Of a stretch of DNA of 64,000 nt, positions 1 through 8,914 are shown one piece after another. Source of the stretch: Rubellimicrobium arenae. Lineage in GTDB: Bacteria; Pseudomonadota; Alphaproteobacteria; Rhodobacterales; Rhodobacteraceae. The notes beneath the pieces were generated by a model. That model saw only the letters and a list, made by a program, of their open reading frames with translations. It was not told where the DNA came from and ran no database searches. A program made the position numbers and the translations under genes. Numbering within the stretch: the first letter of the stretch is position 1; every line of letters starts with the position of its first letter. The DNA is taken from NCBI RefSeq assembly GCF_017916275.1, contig NZ_JAFMST010000001.1:372001-436000 (forward strand), in the 5' to 3' direction.

Positions 1-1806
1 CTGGTCGTTGATGCGGATCTCAGTGCCGGCCTGGAGTTGCCGGGCAAAGGCGTCGAAGATGTCCCGGGATATCGCGCCCGAGATCTGGGAGGCGAGGGTC
101 GTCCGCTCGGCGACGACGGCGGGGTCGTCCTCGGGCGCCGTGGTGATGCTGTCCAGCCGAAGCACCACCGCGCCGTCGCCGACCGGCAGGGCACGGGCTT
201 CGCCTTGGGCCAGCGAGAACGCCGTGCTCACGAAGTCGGGGGGCGTCCCCTCGACGGCTCCTCGCCGGGTGAGCGCGGGTTCGGTCTCGGGCGTCAGTCC
301 CTGATCCTCGAATCTCGCACCAGCCGAGATCGCCTCCGCCTGGGCCTTGGCCGCGGCTAGCACGGCCTCGCGCCGGGCCTGGGCATCCCAGCCCGCGCGG
401 ACATCCGCAGCAACTTCGTCCAGGGGACGGAGCTCGGCCGGCGTCACGCCGTCGAGGCGCAGCACCATGAGACCGCCGTCCGACAGGTCGACCGGCTTCG
501 GGAAGTCGCCCTCCCGCGCCGCGGCGGCCGCGTCGCGGAACTCCTGGTAGGCCGCAGGGCCGTCGCTCATGCCTTCCGACCAGTCGATCTGGCCGGGTTC
601 GAGATCCGTCCGCTCGGCGAGGTCCTCGATCGTGGCGCCCCCGGCGGTCAGATCCTCGACCTGCGATCGCAGGTCGGCGATGACGGACTGGGCCTTCTCG
701 TTGGCGATCTCGTTCCGCAAGTCCGGCGTGGCCTCCTCCAGGGTGGTCTCGTCGGCAGCGATCACGGCATTGATCCGGAACAGCGCGGGCCCAAGGCCGG
801 TCGGCAGCGGACCGACGACCGATCCGCTCGCCGCCCCGAAGACCGCGTCCCCGGCGCCATCGAGTTCGCTGCGGGAGACGTCGCCCAGATCTATGTCCGA
901 CAGCAGGAGGCCGCGCTCCTCCACGAGCGCGTCGAAGCTGACGTCCCCTGAGTCGAGCCGCCCCTTGGCCGCCTGCGCCGCCTGCTCGTCGGGGAAGACC
1001 AGCCGCTCGACCAACCGGCGCTCTTCCTTGACGAATTCTCCGAGGCGGCTGTTGTACAGGTCCTGGATCTCCTGGTCGGACACCGACATCTGCCCCTGGA
1101 TCATGTCCGGCGTCAGCCAGGCATAGCTGATCTGCCGGACCTCGGGCGCGGTGAACTCGTCGGGGTGGTCGTCATAGTAGGCCTGGAGATCCTCGTCCGT
1201 GGGCTCGGGCAGGCTGGTGACGGCCTCGGGCCCGACCGGCGCCCAGGTGACGCTCCGCTTTTCGTTGGAATAGGCGGCCAGGATCCGGCTGTAGGTCACC
1301 GGCTCCGGCACGCCGCCCAGCACGGCGGCCTGGAGGATCGTGCGGGTGGTGTCGCCCCGCAGCGAATTCTCGTAGCTGGCCTCGGTCAGGCCGGCGCGGC
1401 GAAGCTGCTCGCGGTAGAGGTCGCGGTCGAAGTTGCCATCGACTCCCTGGAAGGCCGGCGTGCCGCGAACGGCATCCGCCACCCGGATGTCCCCGACCGA
1501 AAGTCCGAGCCGCTGCGCTTCGGCGTCCAGCACCCGCTGGGTCACCACCTGCGCCAGGACGGCCCGGTCCAGGCCCATGGCCTGGATCTGCTCCATGGTC
1601 GGACGCTGGCCGGTCTGCTGCTCCATCTGCCGGATCTGGGCCTGAAGCGCATTGGCATAGGTCTGGGCCGGGAGTTCCAGTCCGCCGACCGTCCCCATGT
1701 CGGTGGAGCGCACCCGGCCACCCCCCGTGAACCAGCCCCCGAAGCCCAGGACGATGAGCCCCAGCATGAGCCAGTAAACCAGTTTGTTGCCCTTGCGCGC
1801 CGCCAT
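1..1806 (-). CDS. ppiD: PpiD/SurA-type peptidyl-prolyl isomerase, membrane-anchored (3' end off window)
   Basis: The frame is open from the ATG at 1806 to the left edge, giving 602 codons without a stop, so the C-terminus is outside the window. The protein starts MAARKGNK, then has one membrane segment (about residues 9-25), a SurA_N-like region, and a parvulin-like domain near residues 240-345. This matches PpiD, an inner-membrane-anchored periplasmic folding factor that handles outer-membrane proteins; the activity is family knowledge, not visible. An AGGGGGA ribosome-binding site lies 7 bases before the start. It follows an aminotransferase in the same direction with a 70-base gap. The last visible residues, IRINDQ, suggest that only a few tens of codons are missing. 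Confidence 0.85.
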   Translation of the reverse strand, partial: MAARKGNKLVYWLMLGLIVLGFGGWFTGGGRVRSTDMGTVGGLELPAQTYANALQAQIRQMEQQTGQRPTMEQIQAMGLDRAVLAQVVTQRVLDAEAQRLGLSVGDIRVADAVRGTPAFQGVDGNFDRDLYREQLRRAGLTEASYENSLRGDTTRTILQAAVLGGVPEPVTYSRILAAYSNEKRSVTWAPVGPEAVTSLPEPTDEDLQAYYDDHPDEFTAPEVRQISYAWLTPDMIQGQMSVSDQEIQDLYNSRLGEFVKEERRLVERLVFPDEQAAQAAKGRLDSGDVSFDALVEERGLLLSDIDLGDVSRSELDGAGDAVFGAASGSVVGPLPTGLGPALFRINAVIAADETTLEEATPDLRNEIANEKAQSVIADLRSQVEDLTAGGATIEDLAERTDLEPGQIDWSEGMSDGPAAYQEFRDAAAAAREGDFPKPVDLSDGGLMVLRLDGVTPAELRPLDEVAADVRAGWDAQARREAVLAAAKAQAEAISAGARFEDQGLTPETEPALTRRGAVEGTPPDFVSTAFSLAQGEARALPVGDGAVVLRLDSITTAPEDDPAVVAERTTLASQISGAISRDIFDAFARQLQAGTEIRINDQ

Positions 1807-1876
1807 GGCCGTGTCCCCCTAGCGCCCTCTCACGGGGCGGGCCCTGCATAGGCGGGCCGGGGAACACACGCAAGCA

Positions 1877-3031
1877 TCAGGGGGTCACGACGTCGAGCCG
1901 GTCGAGCAGGGCCCCGATCCCCTCCCGGTCCACGTTGGCGAACGCGATGCGGAGGCCGCGCGCGCCCTCGGCCATGCCGTCGGGCATGAACATAGTTCCA
2001 GGCAGGAGCAGCACGCCAGCCTCGCGCACCAGCCGCTTGGCCAGCTGGTCCGACGGCTGCTCGAAGGGGTGCGTGGCATAGGCGAAGTAGGCCCCGCAGC
2101 CAAGCAGGTTCCAGCCCTTGGCCCCGAGCCGACCGAAGCCTTCGACCATCGCGGCCCGACGGTCCAGAATCTCGAGACGCTCGGCCGCGACCCAGTCGCC
2201 CAGGTGCCGCATCCCCCAGAGCGCGGCGTGCTGGCCGACCTGCGGTGGGCAGATCGCCACCGTGTCCAGGAATTTCTCGACCTCGGCCAGCCGGGTCCGG
2301 GACGACAGGATCGCCCCCACGCGGTGCCCCGTCAGTCTGTAGGCCTTGGAGAAGGAATACAGATGGATGAGGGTGTCGTCCCATTCCGGATCGCGGAACA
2401 GGTCATGCGGGGCACCCTCGCGCGAGTCGAAGTCGCGGTAGGTTTCGTCCACGATCAGGGCGATGCGACGGCTGCGGGCCAAATCGAGGAACGCTCTCAG
2501 CGCTGCGGCCGGATATTCCGCCCCTCCAGGGTTGTTCGGGGACACGAGCACGATGGCCCGGGTGCGAGGCGTGATCAGGGCGGCCGCCCGTTCGGCTTCG
2601 GGAATCAGGCCCGGGCCGCAGGGCAGGGGCACGGTCACCGCGCCCGCCATGTCGTTCCACATCCGGTGATTGAAGTAGTAGGGCACCGGAAGGATGACCT
2701 CGTCCCCTTCGCTGCAAAGCGTCGCGATCGCCGCGCAATAGGCCTGGTTGCAGCCGGAGGTGATGGCGACCTGGTCCGCTGCGATGGCGCCCCCGTAGGC
2801 CGCGCTCCAGCGAACCGCGATCTCCTCGCGCAGGGGCGACAGGCCCAGCACCGGTCCGTAAAGGTGCACGGACGGATCCGACAGCACCATCTCGGACATG
2901 GCCTCCCGCAAGGGAGCGGGGGGCGGATCCACCGGCGCGGCCTGGCTGACGTTGATGAGAGGGCGGTTCGGCGGGAACTCGACGCCGTCGAGCCAGCGCC
3001 GCGCCTCCATCACGGGCGGCGCGAAGGTCAT
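1877..3031 (-). CDS. Class I/II PLP-dependent aminotransferase
   Basis: This is a cytosolic fold-type I aminotransferase of about 384 residues. Family hallmarks are the SPNNPGG motif, the Asp-x-x-Tyr pair in VDETYRDF, and the PLP lysine in SFSKAYRLTGHRVG. It probably transfers an amino group from an amino acid to a keto acid, but the substrate cannot be read from sequence. I chose the ATG at 3031 (MTFAPPVMEARRW). An in-frame ATG at 3052 and a TTG at 3106 would add a proline-rich stretch that does not look like this family, but no strong ribosome-binding site decides it. It lies between gpt and ppiD, all on the minus strand. Confidence 0.85.
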   Translation of the reverse strand: MTFAPPVMEARRWLDGVEFPPNRPLINVSQAAPVDPPPAPLREAMSEMVLSDPSVHLYGPVLGLSPLREEIAVRWSAAYGGAIAADQVAITSGCNQAYCAAIATLCSEGDEVILPVPYYFNHRMWNDMAGAVTVPLPCGPGLIPEAERAAALITPRTRAIVLVSPNNPGGAEYPAAALRAFLDLARSRRIALIVDETYRDFDSREGAPHDLFRDPEWDDTLIHLYSFSKAYRLTGHRVGAILSSRTRLAEVEKFLDTVAICPPQVGQHAALWGMRHLGDWVAAERLEILDRRAAMVEGFGRLGAKGWNLLGCGAYFAYATHPFEQPSDQLAKRLVREAGVLLLPGTMFMPDGMAEGARGLRIAFANVDREGIGALLDRLDVVTP

Positions 3032-3127
3032 GGCGGTGCGAGGCAGGGGCATGGGAAATCCGCAGTCGGGGTGAGGGAATGGACACCGGGTCGGGGGCGC
3101 CACCAAGCCGGGCCGCCCCTCGACCTC

Positions 3128-3631
3128 CTAGTCGCGTCCGCGATACGGCTCGACGTACTGGAGGGCCATGTCCCAGGGGAAGAAGATCCAGGTGTCCTGG
3201 CTCACCTCGGTGATGTAGGTGTCCACCTGGGGCTTGCCCTTCGGCTTGGCATAGACCGTGGCAAAGTGCGCCTTGGGATACATCTGCCGGACAAGCTCCA
3301 GCGTGCGGCCCGAATCCACGAGGTCGTCGACGATCAGGATCCCGGTGCCATCGCCCATGAGGGCGGAGTCCGGCGCCTTCAGGACCCGCGCCTCGCTCTG
3401 GGCCTGATGGTCATAGCTCTTGACGCTGATCGTATCGACCGTCCGGATGCCGAGTTCACGGCTCACGATCATGGCCGGCGCCATGCCGCCGCGGGTGATG
3501 GCGACCACGGCCCTCCAGGCGCCGGCGTCCGGCCCCTGGCCATCGAGCCGCCAGGCCAGGGCGCGGCTGTCGCGGTGGATCTGGTCCCAGGAAATGTGGA
3601 AGCCTTTTTCATGGGGCAGGCGGTCGGTCAT
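3128..3631 (-). CDS. gpt: Xanthine(-guanine) phosphoribosyltransferase
   Basis: At 167 residues this has the full length of bacterial Gpt. The PRPP-binding loop reads [13 protein letters not shown], and the upstream TRGGM segment is typical of the xanthine/guanine type. It salvages xanthine and guanine to nucleotides in the cytosol. A GAGAGGAC ribosome-binding site precedes the ATG. It starts 9 bases after the LysE-type exporter stop and follows fabI and that exporter on the same strand, so the three are probably co-transcribed. Confidence 0.93.
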   Translation of the reverse strand: MTDRLPHEKGFHISWDQIHRDSRALAWRLDGQGPDAGAWRAVVAITRGGMAPAMIVSRELGIRTVDTISVKSYDHQAQSEARVLKAPDSALMGDGTGILIVDDLVDSGRTLELVRQMYPKAHFATVYAKPKGKPQVDTYITEVSQDTWIFFPWDMALQYVEPYRGRD

Positions 3632-3640
3632 GACGTCCTC

Positions 3641-4252
3641 TCAGGTGAGCGCGATCTCGAGTCCCAGGACCCCCAGCAGGACGCCGAAGACCCGGTCGAG
3701 CGAGGCCTTGAGCCTCAGATAGGCCGCTCGCGGAGCGGACAACGAAAGAGCCCGCGCCACCAGCAGATACCAGAGCGTCTCGTCGATGAAGATGACGGCG
3801 ACAATGGCGGACTTCCAGGCGAGGGAAGTTTCGGGCGGCACGAGGCCTACGAACACCGCGCCGAAGAACACGGCGGGCTTGGGATTGGTCATGAAGGTCA
3901 GCACGCCGAAGCGCACGGCGGCCCGGGCGGACCGGGGGGCGGTCGCGCCGTCGGCCTCGACCGGCGCGCCCGCATGCTGCCACATCCGGACGGCGATCCA
4001 GATCAGGTAGGCTCCACCCAGCACCTTGAGCGCGAGGAGCACGGGCGGGACGACCTGGAACAGCAGGGCCAGTCCGGCGAGCGCCGCCGCGGCCCAGACG
4101 GCAGCCCCGATGCCGTAGCCCAGCGCCAGGGCCGCCGCGGCCCAGAAGCCTTGCGCGACCGCCGTGCGGACGCAGACGACAAAGGACGGCCCCGGGCTCA
4201 TCGCGGCCAGGAGGTGCACCCCGACGACGGCCAGGAGGACGGCAGGTGTCAT
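3641..4252 (-). CDS. LysE/RhtB-family amino-acid exporter
   Basis: A 203-residue membrane protein with about six hydrophobic segments. The N-terminal [18 protein letters not shown] and the central [15 protein letters not shown] are LysE/RhtB signatures. These proteins export amino acids or their derivatives across the inner membrane; the substrate is unknown here. The start ATG at 4252 overlaps the fabI stop as ATGA, which indicates translational coupling and fixes the start, although the reading frame stays open much further upstream. Confidence 0.88.
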   Translation of the reverse strand: MTPAVLLAVVGVHLLAAMSPGPSFVVCVRTAVAQGFWAAAALALGYGIGAAVWAAAALAGLALLFQVVPPVLLALKVLGGAYLIWIAVRMWQHAGAPVEADGATAPRSARAAVRFGVLTFMTNPKPAVFFGAVFVGLVPPETSLAWKSAIVAVIFIDETLWYLLVARALSLSAPRAAYLRLKASLDRVFGVLLGVLGLEIALT

Positions 4253-5058
4253 GCGTCCTTGGAGATGTCCGGCGCGTCCACGGCCTTCATGCCGACGATG
4301 TGGTAGCCCGCGTCGACATGCAGGACCTCGCCGGTGACCGCGCTGCCGAGCTCGGACAGGAGATAAAGGGCCGACTTGCCGACCTCCTCCTGCGAGACGG
4401 TCCGGCGCAGCGGCGAATTGTACTCGTTCCACTTGAGGATCAGGCGGAAGTCGCCGATCCCCGAGGCGGCCAGGGTCTTGATCGTGCCCGCGCTGATCGC
4501 GTTCACGCGGATGTCCTGCTTGCCCAGGTCCTCGGCGAGGTAGCGCACCGACGCCTCGAGAGCGGCCTTGGCGACGCCCATGACGTTGTAGTGCGGCATC
4601 ACCTTTTCCGACCCGTAGTAGGTGAGCGTCAGGCAGGAGCCGCCCTCGGTCATCAGGGGCTCGGCCCGCTTCACCACGGCGGTGAACGAGAAGACCGAGA
4701 TGTCCATCGTCATCAGGAAGTTGTCGCGGGTCGTGTCGACGTAACGGCCGCGAAGCTGGTCCTTGTCCGAAAAGCCGATCGCATGGACGATGAAGTCCAG
4801 CTTGCCCCAGCGGCGGCCCAGCTCCTCGAAGAGGGCGTCGATCGACTCCATCCGGCTGACGTCGCAGGGCAGGACGATGTCCGATCCCACCTCGGCGGCA
4901 AGTGGCGTCACGCGCTTGAGCAGGGCGTCCCCCTGGTACGAGAAGGCGAGCTCCGCCCCCGCCTCGCGGCACATCTTGGCGATGCCCCAGGCGATGGATT
5001 TGTCGTTCGCCAGCCCCATGATGAGGCCGCGCTTGCCCTTGAGCAGATCCGTCTGCAT
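4249..5058 (-). CDS. fabI: Enoyl-[acyl-carrier-protein] reductase (NADH)
   Basis: A 269-residue SDR-fold enzyme that reduces enoyl-ACP in the last step of each fatty-acid elongation round. The cofactor loop is [13 protein letters not shown], and the FabI-type catalytic Tyr-x6-Lys is in [23 protein letters not shown] is also characteristic of FabI. A GGGAAGGGA ribosome-binding site precedes the ATG. It is the first gene of a minus-strand unit leading into the exporter and gpt, and is divergent from pdxH. Confidence 0.95.
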   Translation of the reverse strand: MQTDLLKGKRGLIMGLANDKSIAWGIAKMCREAGAELAFSYQGDALLKRVTPLAAEVGSDIVLPCDVSRMESIDALFEELGRRWGKLDFIVHAIGFSDKDQLRGRYVDTTRDNFLMTMDISVFSFTAVVKRAEPLMTEGGSCLTLTYYGSEKVMPHYNVMGVAKAALEASVRYLAEDLGKQDIRVNAISAGTIKTLAASGIGDFRLILKWNEYNSPLRRTVSQEEVGKSALYLLSELGSAVTGEVLHVDAGYHIVGMKAVDAPDISKDA

Positions 5059-5241
5059 GCGGCCATCCCTTCCCCTGCGGCGTTTCGCCCGGGTGTAGGC
5101 GAACGGCCGTGCCCCATCAAGAGCCGCCGACCGGGCTTTGGAGGGGGTCCTGCCGCTGCGTCCCTCGACATGTCACAGGACACATTAGGGTTGCATCCGG
5201 TCGCCCGGCGGCGGTATCGCCGGAGCTTGAAGGGGGACGAT

Positions 5242-5847
5242 GTGGCAGACCGGACAGGCATATTCGCTGGTGAGGACCCATTCGTTCTGGCCCGGGCCTG
5301 GATGGCCGAGGCCGAACGGAGCGAGCCCAACGACCCGAACGCGATCGCCTTGGCGACCGTGGATGCGGACGGGATGCCGAACGCCCGGATGGTCCTCCTC
5401 AAGGAGATCGAGGCCGGCGCCTTCGTCTTCTACACCAATTACGGAAGCCGGAAGGCCATGGAGATCGAGGCCGCCAGACGTGCCGCCTTCGTCATGCACT
5501 GGAAGACCTTGCGCCGCCAGGTTCGGGCCCGCGGGCTCGTCTCCCGCGTCGAGGGCCCGCAGGCCGACGACTATTATGCCTCCCGCTCGCTCCAGAGCCG
5601 TCTGGGCGCCTGGGCGTCCCGGCAGTCGCAGCCCCTCGAGTCGCGGACCGCGCTCCTGGCCGAGGTGGCCAAGGTCACGGCCCGTCATGGGACCAATCCG
5701 CCCCGGCCGCCGTTCTGGGGAGGCTTCCGGCTCGTCCCGCTCGAGATCGAGTTCTGGGCGGACGGCCCGTTTCGCCTGCATGACCGGTTCCGCTGGTCCC
5801 GCCAGGACCCTGGCTCGGCATGGGACGTGGTGCGTCTCAACCCGTGA
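5242..5847 (+). CDS. pdxH: Pyridoxamine 5'-phosphate oxidase
   Basis: An FMN-dependent oxidase that makes pyridoxal 5'-phosphate from the pyridoxine or pyridoxamine phosphate. Visible family segments are [43 protein letters not shown] and a C-terminal RLNP. I chose the GTG at 5242, giving 201 residues that start (M)[13 protein letters not shown]. An AGGGGGA site sits 4 bases upstream, and this N-terminus matches what I recall of Rhodobacter PdxH. An in-frame ATG at 5170 would add 24 residues with no ribosome-binding site. Confidence 0.93.
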   Translation: MADRTGIFAGEDPFVLARAWMAEAERSEPNDPNAIALATVDADGMPNARMVLLKEIEAGAFVFYTNYGSRKAMEIEAARRAAFVMHWKTLRRQVRARGLVSRVEGPQADDYYASRSLQSRLGAWASRQSQPLESRTALLAEVAKVTARHGTNPPRPPFWGGFRLVPLEIEFWADGPFRLHDRFRWSRQDPGSAWDVVRLNP

Positions 5848-5972
5848 CTTTAGTTCGCCGTGGATGTTTCTGCGGTGTGAGGTAGCTCGTTCGCGTGTTA
5901 AGTTACGTTCGAAACCCTGACCTAAACTTGGCCGACGCGCCTTGCGCCGAGCGGCTAGAGAGACCTCGAGAT

Positions 5973-6506
5973 ATGTCTGAAGACCAGAGCGGACGTCCGA
6001 CCGTCCGCGGTCATGTCAAATGGTTCGACCCTGGGAAAGGGTTCGGCTTCGTGGTGGCTGACGATGGCGGCCCCGACATTCTCCTTCATGCCAACGTCCT
6101 GCGCAGCTTTGGCCAGAGCACGGTGGCCGACGGTTCGGCGATCATGGTCGAGGTGGCCCGGACCGAGCGCGGCATGCAGGCCACGACCGTTCTGGCGCTC
6201 CAGCCGCCGGAGGTGCCCCCGGGGGCGGGCCTGGCCGACCTGGCCGACATGGATCCGGCGCTTCTGGCCGAGCAGCCGTTCCAGGCCGCGCGCGTGAAGT
6301 GGTTCGACAAGGGCAAGGGCTTCGGCTTTGCCAACGTCTGGGGATCGGAGGAAGACGTGTTCCTGCACATCGAGGTGCTCCGCAAGTCCGGCTTCGCGGA
6401 TCTCGCGCCGGGCGAAGCCGTGGGGCTGCGTGTCATCGAAGGAAAGCGGGGCCGGCTCGCCGTCGAGGTGCTGGCCTGGGACGTGGCGGGACGGGTGGCC
6501 CGATGA
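5973..6506 (+). CDS. Twin cold-shock-domain protein
   Basis: About 177 residues with two cold-shock domains. The first carries VKWFDPGKGFGFVV and the second VKWFDKGKGFGFAN (RNP1-type motifs), joined by a Pro/Ala/Asp linker. Such proteins bind single-stranded RNA or DNA and act as chaperones or antiterminators. I chose the ATG at 5973 (MSEDQSG). An upstream in-frame ATG at 5895 adds 26 residues that are less family-like. The stop overlaps the start of the next gene as ATGA, so the two are translationally coupled. Confidence 0.9.
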   Translation: MSEDQSGRPTVRGHVKWFDPGKGFGFVVADDGGPDILLHANVLRSFGQSTVADGSAIMVEVARTERGMQATTVLALQPPEVPPGAGLADLADMDPALLAEQPFQAARVKWFDKGKGFGFANVWGSEEDVFLHIEVLRKSGFADLAPGEAVGLRVIEGKRGRLAVEVLAWDVAGRVAR

Positions 6507-6967
6507 TCCGCGGCGCTCTCCTCCTTCTTGCGGCGCTGGTGGGAACGCAGGCTGCCCATGCCGAGTGCCGGGACGACCGGGTCACGATCCGGGGCGGCTT
6601 TGGCGAGGCGCACTTCGTTGTCCAGGTTGCCGACGATGCGGCCGAACGTGCGCAGGGCCTCATGAACGTGGAGCGGATGGACACGCTCGGCGGCATGCTG
6701 TTCGTCTACGACAAACCCCAGAGCGTGGCGTTCTGGATGGAGAACACCCTCATCCCGCTCGACATGATCTTTGCTGGGCAGGATGGCCGGATCACAGCAA
6801 TTCATGAGAATGCGGTTCCCCTGGATCGGACGCCGATCCCTGGCGGGGACGCAGTCCAGTATGTCCTGGAGGTCAACGGCGGCCTGACCGAACGTCTTGG
6901 GATCGAGGTGGGCGACGCCTTGCAGCATCCCGTCATCGGCGAGGGCGCCACGCTCCCCTGCAACTGA
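6503..6967 (+). CDS. DUF192 family exported protein
   Basis: A 154-residue protein with a cleavable signal peptide ending AAHA. The DUF192 body is clear: ERAQGLMNVERM, GGMLFVYDKP, VAFWMENTLIPLDMIF and a conserved VLEVNGG. Its biochemical role is not established. The gene overlaps the stop of the twin cold-shock gene by 4 bases; a cold-shock/DUF192 pair is a recurrent arrangement in Rhodobacterales as far as I recall. The 289 bases between it and the tRNA hold no convincing gene. Confidence 0.9.
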   Translation: MIRGALLLLAALVGTQAAHAECRDDRVTIRGGFGEAHFVVQVADDAAERAQGLMNVERMDTLGGMLFVYDKPQSVAFWMENTLIPLDMIFAGQDGRITAIHENAVPLDRTPIPGGDAVQYVLEVNGGLTERLGIEVGDALQHPVIGEGATLPCN

Positions 6968-7256
6968 ACTCCATCCTGCGGGGGCTTGCCGGTCGGCCAC
7001 TGATCCTGTCGAGCGTGGCGAGCTTTGACATCTTGGGACCTGGCGATGCAGGGCCGGGGAGCGTGACGGCCCTGATCGGATGTGTCGCTGGGCCGACCTC
7101 GGGTCGGATGGCAGAAGTCCCGGCGCCATTCGTCCTGTCCGTCCTGAATCAGCTTCGCCCCTCCCGGAAACGGCCTGCAATTCCGTCATGGCCACCCTCT
7201 TCCCGCTGAAGGGGTGCTTTGCATTCGGCTCCATCTGTCCTAAGAGGGGGCCGGTT

Positions 7257-7333
7257 CGGGGCGTAGCGCAGTCTGGTAGCGCATCTGCTTTGGGAGCAGA
7301 GGGTCGGGAGTTCGAATCTCTCCGCCCCGACCA
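7257..7333 (+). tRNA. tRNA-Pro (anticodon TGG), integration target
   Basis: A 77-base cloverleaf with acceptor stem CGGGGCG/CGCCCCG, D-stem GCGC/GCGC, anticodon stem TCTGC/GCAGA with loop TTTGGGA (anticodon TGG), T-stem GGGAG/CTCTC with TTCGAAT loop, discriminator A and an encoded CCA. The gene is intact. Its last 17 bases are repeated at 27024-27040, so the element to the right entered here and rebuilt the tRNA 3' end. Confidence 0.97.
7317..7333 (+). repeat. attL core: 17-bp direct repeat (tRNA-Pro 3' end)
   Basis: TCTCTCCGCCCCGACCA at the 3' end of tRNA-Pro is repeated exactly, in the same orientation, at 27024-27040. The bases just outside the match differ on both sides, so 17 bp is the full core. 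This is the classical signature of tyrosine-integrase insertion at a tRNA 3' end. Confidence 0.93.
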
Positions 7334-7385
7334 ATTTCAAGAAGTTCAGTGATATTAACAAGTTATATGCCGGGCAGGGCGGATT

Positions 7386-7410
7386 TGTGTAGCATCTATG
7401 TGGCTGCTAC
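7386..7410. other. Candidate left integrase arm sites (GTAGCA inverted pair)
   Basis: TGTGTAGCA at 7386-7394 is followed by GCTGCTAC at 7403-7410, so GTAGCA and its complement TGCTAC face each other across 10 bases. Both 9-mer and 8-mer reappear at the right end of the element (26941-26949 and 26906-26913). Short repeats shared by both ends inside an element are the usual form of integrase arm-type sites; binding is inference. Confidence 0.4.
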
Positions 7411-7444
7411 GCGTGGCGCTCGTGCAACATGAACCGACGGGTCG

Positions 7445-8914
7445 GTGTCCGACGCCGCAATGTCGACGTGGCGCGACGGCAAGGCCATGATCGTGGGCAT
7501 GAGCCGGCGGATCTGCGTGGCGATCTACGAGCGCATCCGGGCGGCTCGGCCCGACTGGCACAGCGATGCCGACGAGGCGGGCGCGGTCAAGGTGGTCATG
7601 ACCGGCAGCGCTAGCGATCCCCAGGCCTTCCAGCCGCACATCCGCTCCAAGGCCCGCCAGGAGGTGCTGCGCAACCGCTTCCGCGACCCGGCCGATCCCT
7701 TGCTGCTCGTCATCGTGCGGGACATGTGACTCACGGGCTTCGACGCGCCGGTCATGCACAGGCTCTACTTCGACAAGCCCATGCGCGGGCACGGGCTCAT
7801 GCAGGCCATCGCGCGGGTGAACCGGGTGTTCCGCAACAAGCCCGCTGGGCTCGTGGTGGACTACATCGGGCTCGCGGCCGAGCTGAAGGCCGCGCTCGCG
7901 CACTACTCGCAGGGCGACCAGGCCCAGACCGGCATCGACGAGCGCCAAGCGATGGAGGCGTTCCTGAACGCCCTCGACGTAGCGCGGGCGCAGTTCCACG
8001 GCTTCGACTACGCGGGCGCGCTCGGCGCCGACACCGCCAAGCGCCTCCTGGTGCTGCCCGCGGCCCTCAACCAGATCCTGGACGGGGCGCGGGAGGCCGA
8101 GGACGCCGAGATCGGCACCAAGCGCTTCCTCGACGCCGTGGCGGCGCTCGTGAAGGCGTTCAAGCTCGCCTCCGGCACGCCGGAGGCCTCCGCGCACGCC
8201 GCGGAGGTGGCCTTCTTCGTGGCCGTCCGCTCGGGGCTCGAGAAGGTGGACGCGGCGGGCGGCCGGGGGCGGTCGGGGAGCCCCGACTTCGCCATCGAGC
8301 AGCTCGTGAACCGCGCCGTGGCCTCGACCGAGGTCGTCGACATTCTGGAGGCCTGCGGCTTCGACCGGCCGGACATCAGCGTGCTGTCGGACGAGTTCCT
8401 GCTCGAGATCCAAGGGATGCAGCACCGCAACCTGGCGGTCGAGGCTCTGAAGAAGCTCCTGAACGGCGAGATCGCGAGCCGGACGCGGACCAACGTCGTG
8501 CAGCAGGAGGCCTTCTCGCACCGGCTCCAGGTGGCGGTCGCGCGCTACCACAACCGCAGCCTCGACGCGCTCCAGGTCATCCAGGAGCTCATCGCTATCG
8601 CCAAGGACCTGCGCGCCCAGCCCAAGGACGACCTCACTGAGGAGGAGCGCGCCTTCTACGACGCCCTGGCGAAGAACGAGTCCGCGGTCGAGGTGATGGG
8701 CAACCAGGAGCTCCGCATCATCGCGGCCGAACTCGTCGCCACTGTGCGCCAGAACGCCGGGGTGCACTGGTGGACGCGCGACAACATCCGCAGCCGGATG
8801 CGGGTGGCCGTGAAGAAGATCCTGCGCAAACACGGCTGGCCGCCGGATCTGGAGGCCGAGGCCGTGCAGACGGTGATCCGGCAGGCCGAGGCCATCGCGC
8901 AGAACCTCGTTTAA
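7445..8914 (+). pseudogene. hsdR: Type I restriction enzyme R subunit fragment with in-frame stop
   Basis: The translation matches the C-terminal half of Hsd[15 protein letters not shown], then VIVRDM, a TGA at 7727-7729, then [18 protein letters not shown] and [13 protein letters not shown] (late SF2 helicase motifs), followed by the helical C-terminal region ending at 8914. The normal text is RDMWLTGFDAP, so the TGA replaces a TGG tryptophan codon. The N-terminal nuclease domain and the first helicase motifs are missing, and no hsdM or hsdS is present. The gene is dead twice over. The segment 7754-8914 could still be translated as a 386-residue fragment. It lies just inside the left attachment site. 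Confidence 0.88.

Noticed and set aside
2069-4306. A 745-codon plus-strand frame opposite the aminotransferase, gpt and exporter genes.
   Set aside because: All three minus-strand genes have clear family motifs; the plus frame is compositionally a shadow.
7727-7729. TGA in hsdR as a possible selenocysteine codon.
   Set aside because: The family position is tryptophan in RDMWLTGFDAP, no SECIS-like structure is needed to explain it, and the gene lacks its N-terminal half anyway.
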